A stretch of 64,000 bases of DNA, from NCBI GenBank assembly GCA_008704415.1, contig VXIS01000131.1, forward strand, positions 1-64,000. The letters run 5' to 3'. The DNA comes from Sphaerosporella brunnea (lineage: Eukaryota > Ascomycota > Pezizomycetes > Pezizales > Pyronemataceae). Both the position numbers and the translations under genes were made by a program. Shown piece by piece: positions 63,044-64,000 of this stretch. Numbering within the stretch: the stretch's first letter is position 1; each line of letters begins with the position of its first letter. The notes beneath the pieces are model-generated. The model ran no database searches. It worked only from the letters and a program-made list of their open reading frames with translations, and was not told where the DNA came from.

Positions 63044-64000
63044 TCAAACCCGCCAGTCGAAGCAGATCCGCGACTGCATCTGGACTGTTCTCGACCACCC
63101 TTGTAACAGAAAAACGCTCAAGGCCTGTGTATGTCCATGGCGCGGTTTAGCACAGAGTCGATACCTTGTGAAACGACGATGGTGTGCATTCCTCCTACCC
63201 GAGCAAGCCCGCGTAAGGATGCCGGTGGATTTGAGGAAGTTGGTCAAGGCTGGTGCACCGTAGCTAGTGTGGAGCACTGTCTGAATCCACGCCCTTCCAG
63301 GCGGGCATTTTGACCATCTGCGCATGGTTGCTCGCTCCTCAGATTAGAGGGGGCATTCAGTGAGCAGGTGTCGGACTGTCTGGTGGACCCTTCGTGGGCA
63401 ACTTCAGAAGGGGTGGTCGATGTCGCTGTTGGGTAGGCCCGCTAGATAGCTGCGGAAGTAGGCAACGTTGGTACGTATCTGGGTCACGGTGGCTACCTAA
63501 TGACGCTTATTCGTGAGAAATATGGCATCCGGTTTGGTCCGAAAGGTGGCGGTGTAGCTCCGGCCCTTGTTGGGCATTGCCGTCCATACTTCGCGCCATT
63601 CTGTGTTTCTCCTTGCCTTGACCACCCGTTGTAGGTAAGAGAGAGAGGTCTTGACCTGTGGGTGGCGTCTTCAGGGTTGCCTCCTTGGCAAGCTTGTCGG
63701 CACGTTCATTACCCGCGACATGCATTTGGCCTGGTACCCACTGGATGTTAAGGGGATTGTTGCGTTCGTGGAGGGTGTCAGCGATGTATCGCTGGGTGCT
63801 TGTTCCGCACGAGCTAAAGCGTCGACCGCAATCAATTCGCTTGTCGATCACCAGCAGAATCCGCGCACGTTTAACCCAAAAACTACAGCTCAGCGGAGAG
63901 TCGGAATAAGACGGAGCGGAACTGCTGACGTTTTGCTCACAAATCACGCCCTTAAGCCTGGAAATTCAGGTCGAAAGAGAGGCGGAAGAATACGGATCCG
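63044..64000 (-). pseudogene. LINE (Tad/I-type) RNase H and ORF2 C-terminus, partial
   Basis: The minus strand enters from beyond the window end. It encodes an RNase H tail (NIQWVPGQMHVAGNERADKL, AKEATLK). After a frame change it gives the LINE C-terminus with a CCHC-like segment (around 63.36 kb, RHLLTECP) and RRWSKCPPGRAWIQTVLHTS, then APALTNFLKSTGIL. This is the usual ORF2 end of fungal LINEs. At least one frameshift is needed (near 63.5 kb), so it is a relic. No poly-A or simple-repeat tail is evident just before 63044. Confidence 0.75.

Overview
This window reads as a mobile-element-dense, gene-poor accessory region of a eukaryotic, most likely fungal, nuclear genome. The evidence is the element repertoire: a chromodomain Ty3/gypsy integrase, Ty1/copia polyproteins, a Tad-type LINE, pogo/Fot1-like and Tc1/mariner transposases with TA target sites, and hAT elements with 8-bp target duplications. 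Two genes also have very short introns (47 and 61 nt, GT..AG), and TTAGGG-type telomere dimers are scattered inside the sequence. I see no rRNA, tRNA or CRISPR array. The species cannot be fixed from sequence alone. Layout: 1-4.4 kb holds three broken retroelements (gypsy 3' end and LTR, LINE ORF1 relic, copia RNase H relic and LTR). Satellite arrays of a 29-34 bp GATC-containing monomer lie at 5.7-7.5, 15.1-17.5, 45.4-45.8, 55.1-55.7 and 61.0-61.1 kb. Between the first two are a set of hairpin repeats, a solo LTR, two MITE-like repeats and a spliced gene with 195-bp internal repeats (12.1-14.5 kb). From 18 to 31 kb come a solo LTR, a gene whose promoter side carries a 114-bp minisatellite, a Tc1/mariner relic, a hAT relic, and a pogo/Fot1-like element with a MITE nested in it. 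A fragment of a siderophore-type MFS transporter follows. From 32 to 42 kb lie a coiled-coil gene with frame breaks, a nuclease-kinase gene (Crinkler-like architecture) split by a 700-bp non-autonomous hAT, a second member of that hAT family that keeps a transposase tail, and a CAA/CAG-repeat gene. From 43 to 48 kb is a nearly complete copia polyprotein on the minus strand. It is inactivated by a stop, a frameshift, a protease active-site change and a satellite insertion. 48.6-49.7 kb repeats the 20-kb gene family as a tandem duplicate next to a telomere-like inverted junction. 49.7-57.7 kb has few supportable genes (one clear hypothetical at 54 kb). At 57.8-61 kb is a copia-type element reduced to a Gag with expanded heptad repeats, a 3' LTR and a leader with tandem covarying hairpins. 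61.2-62.6 kb is a probably intact repeat-protein gene, and the window ends in a LINE RNase H relic. How it fits together: the region records successive nested insertions. Exact target-site duplications let the order be read for several of them: hAT into the nuclease-kinase gene, MITE into the pogo/Fot1-like element, and satellite into copia. The parts most likely still expressed are the genes at 12.1-14.5, 19.0-20.1, 48.9-49.7, 54.1-54.9, 58.1-60.5 and 61.5-62.4 kb.
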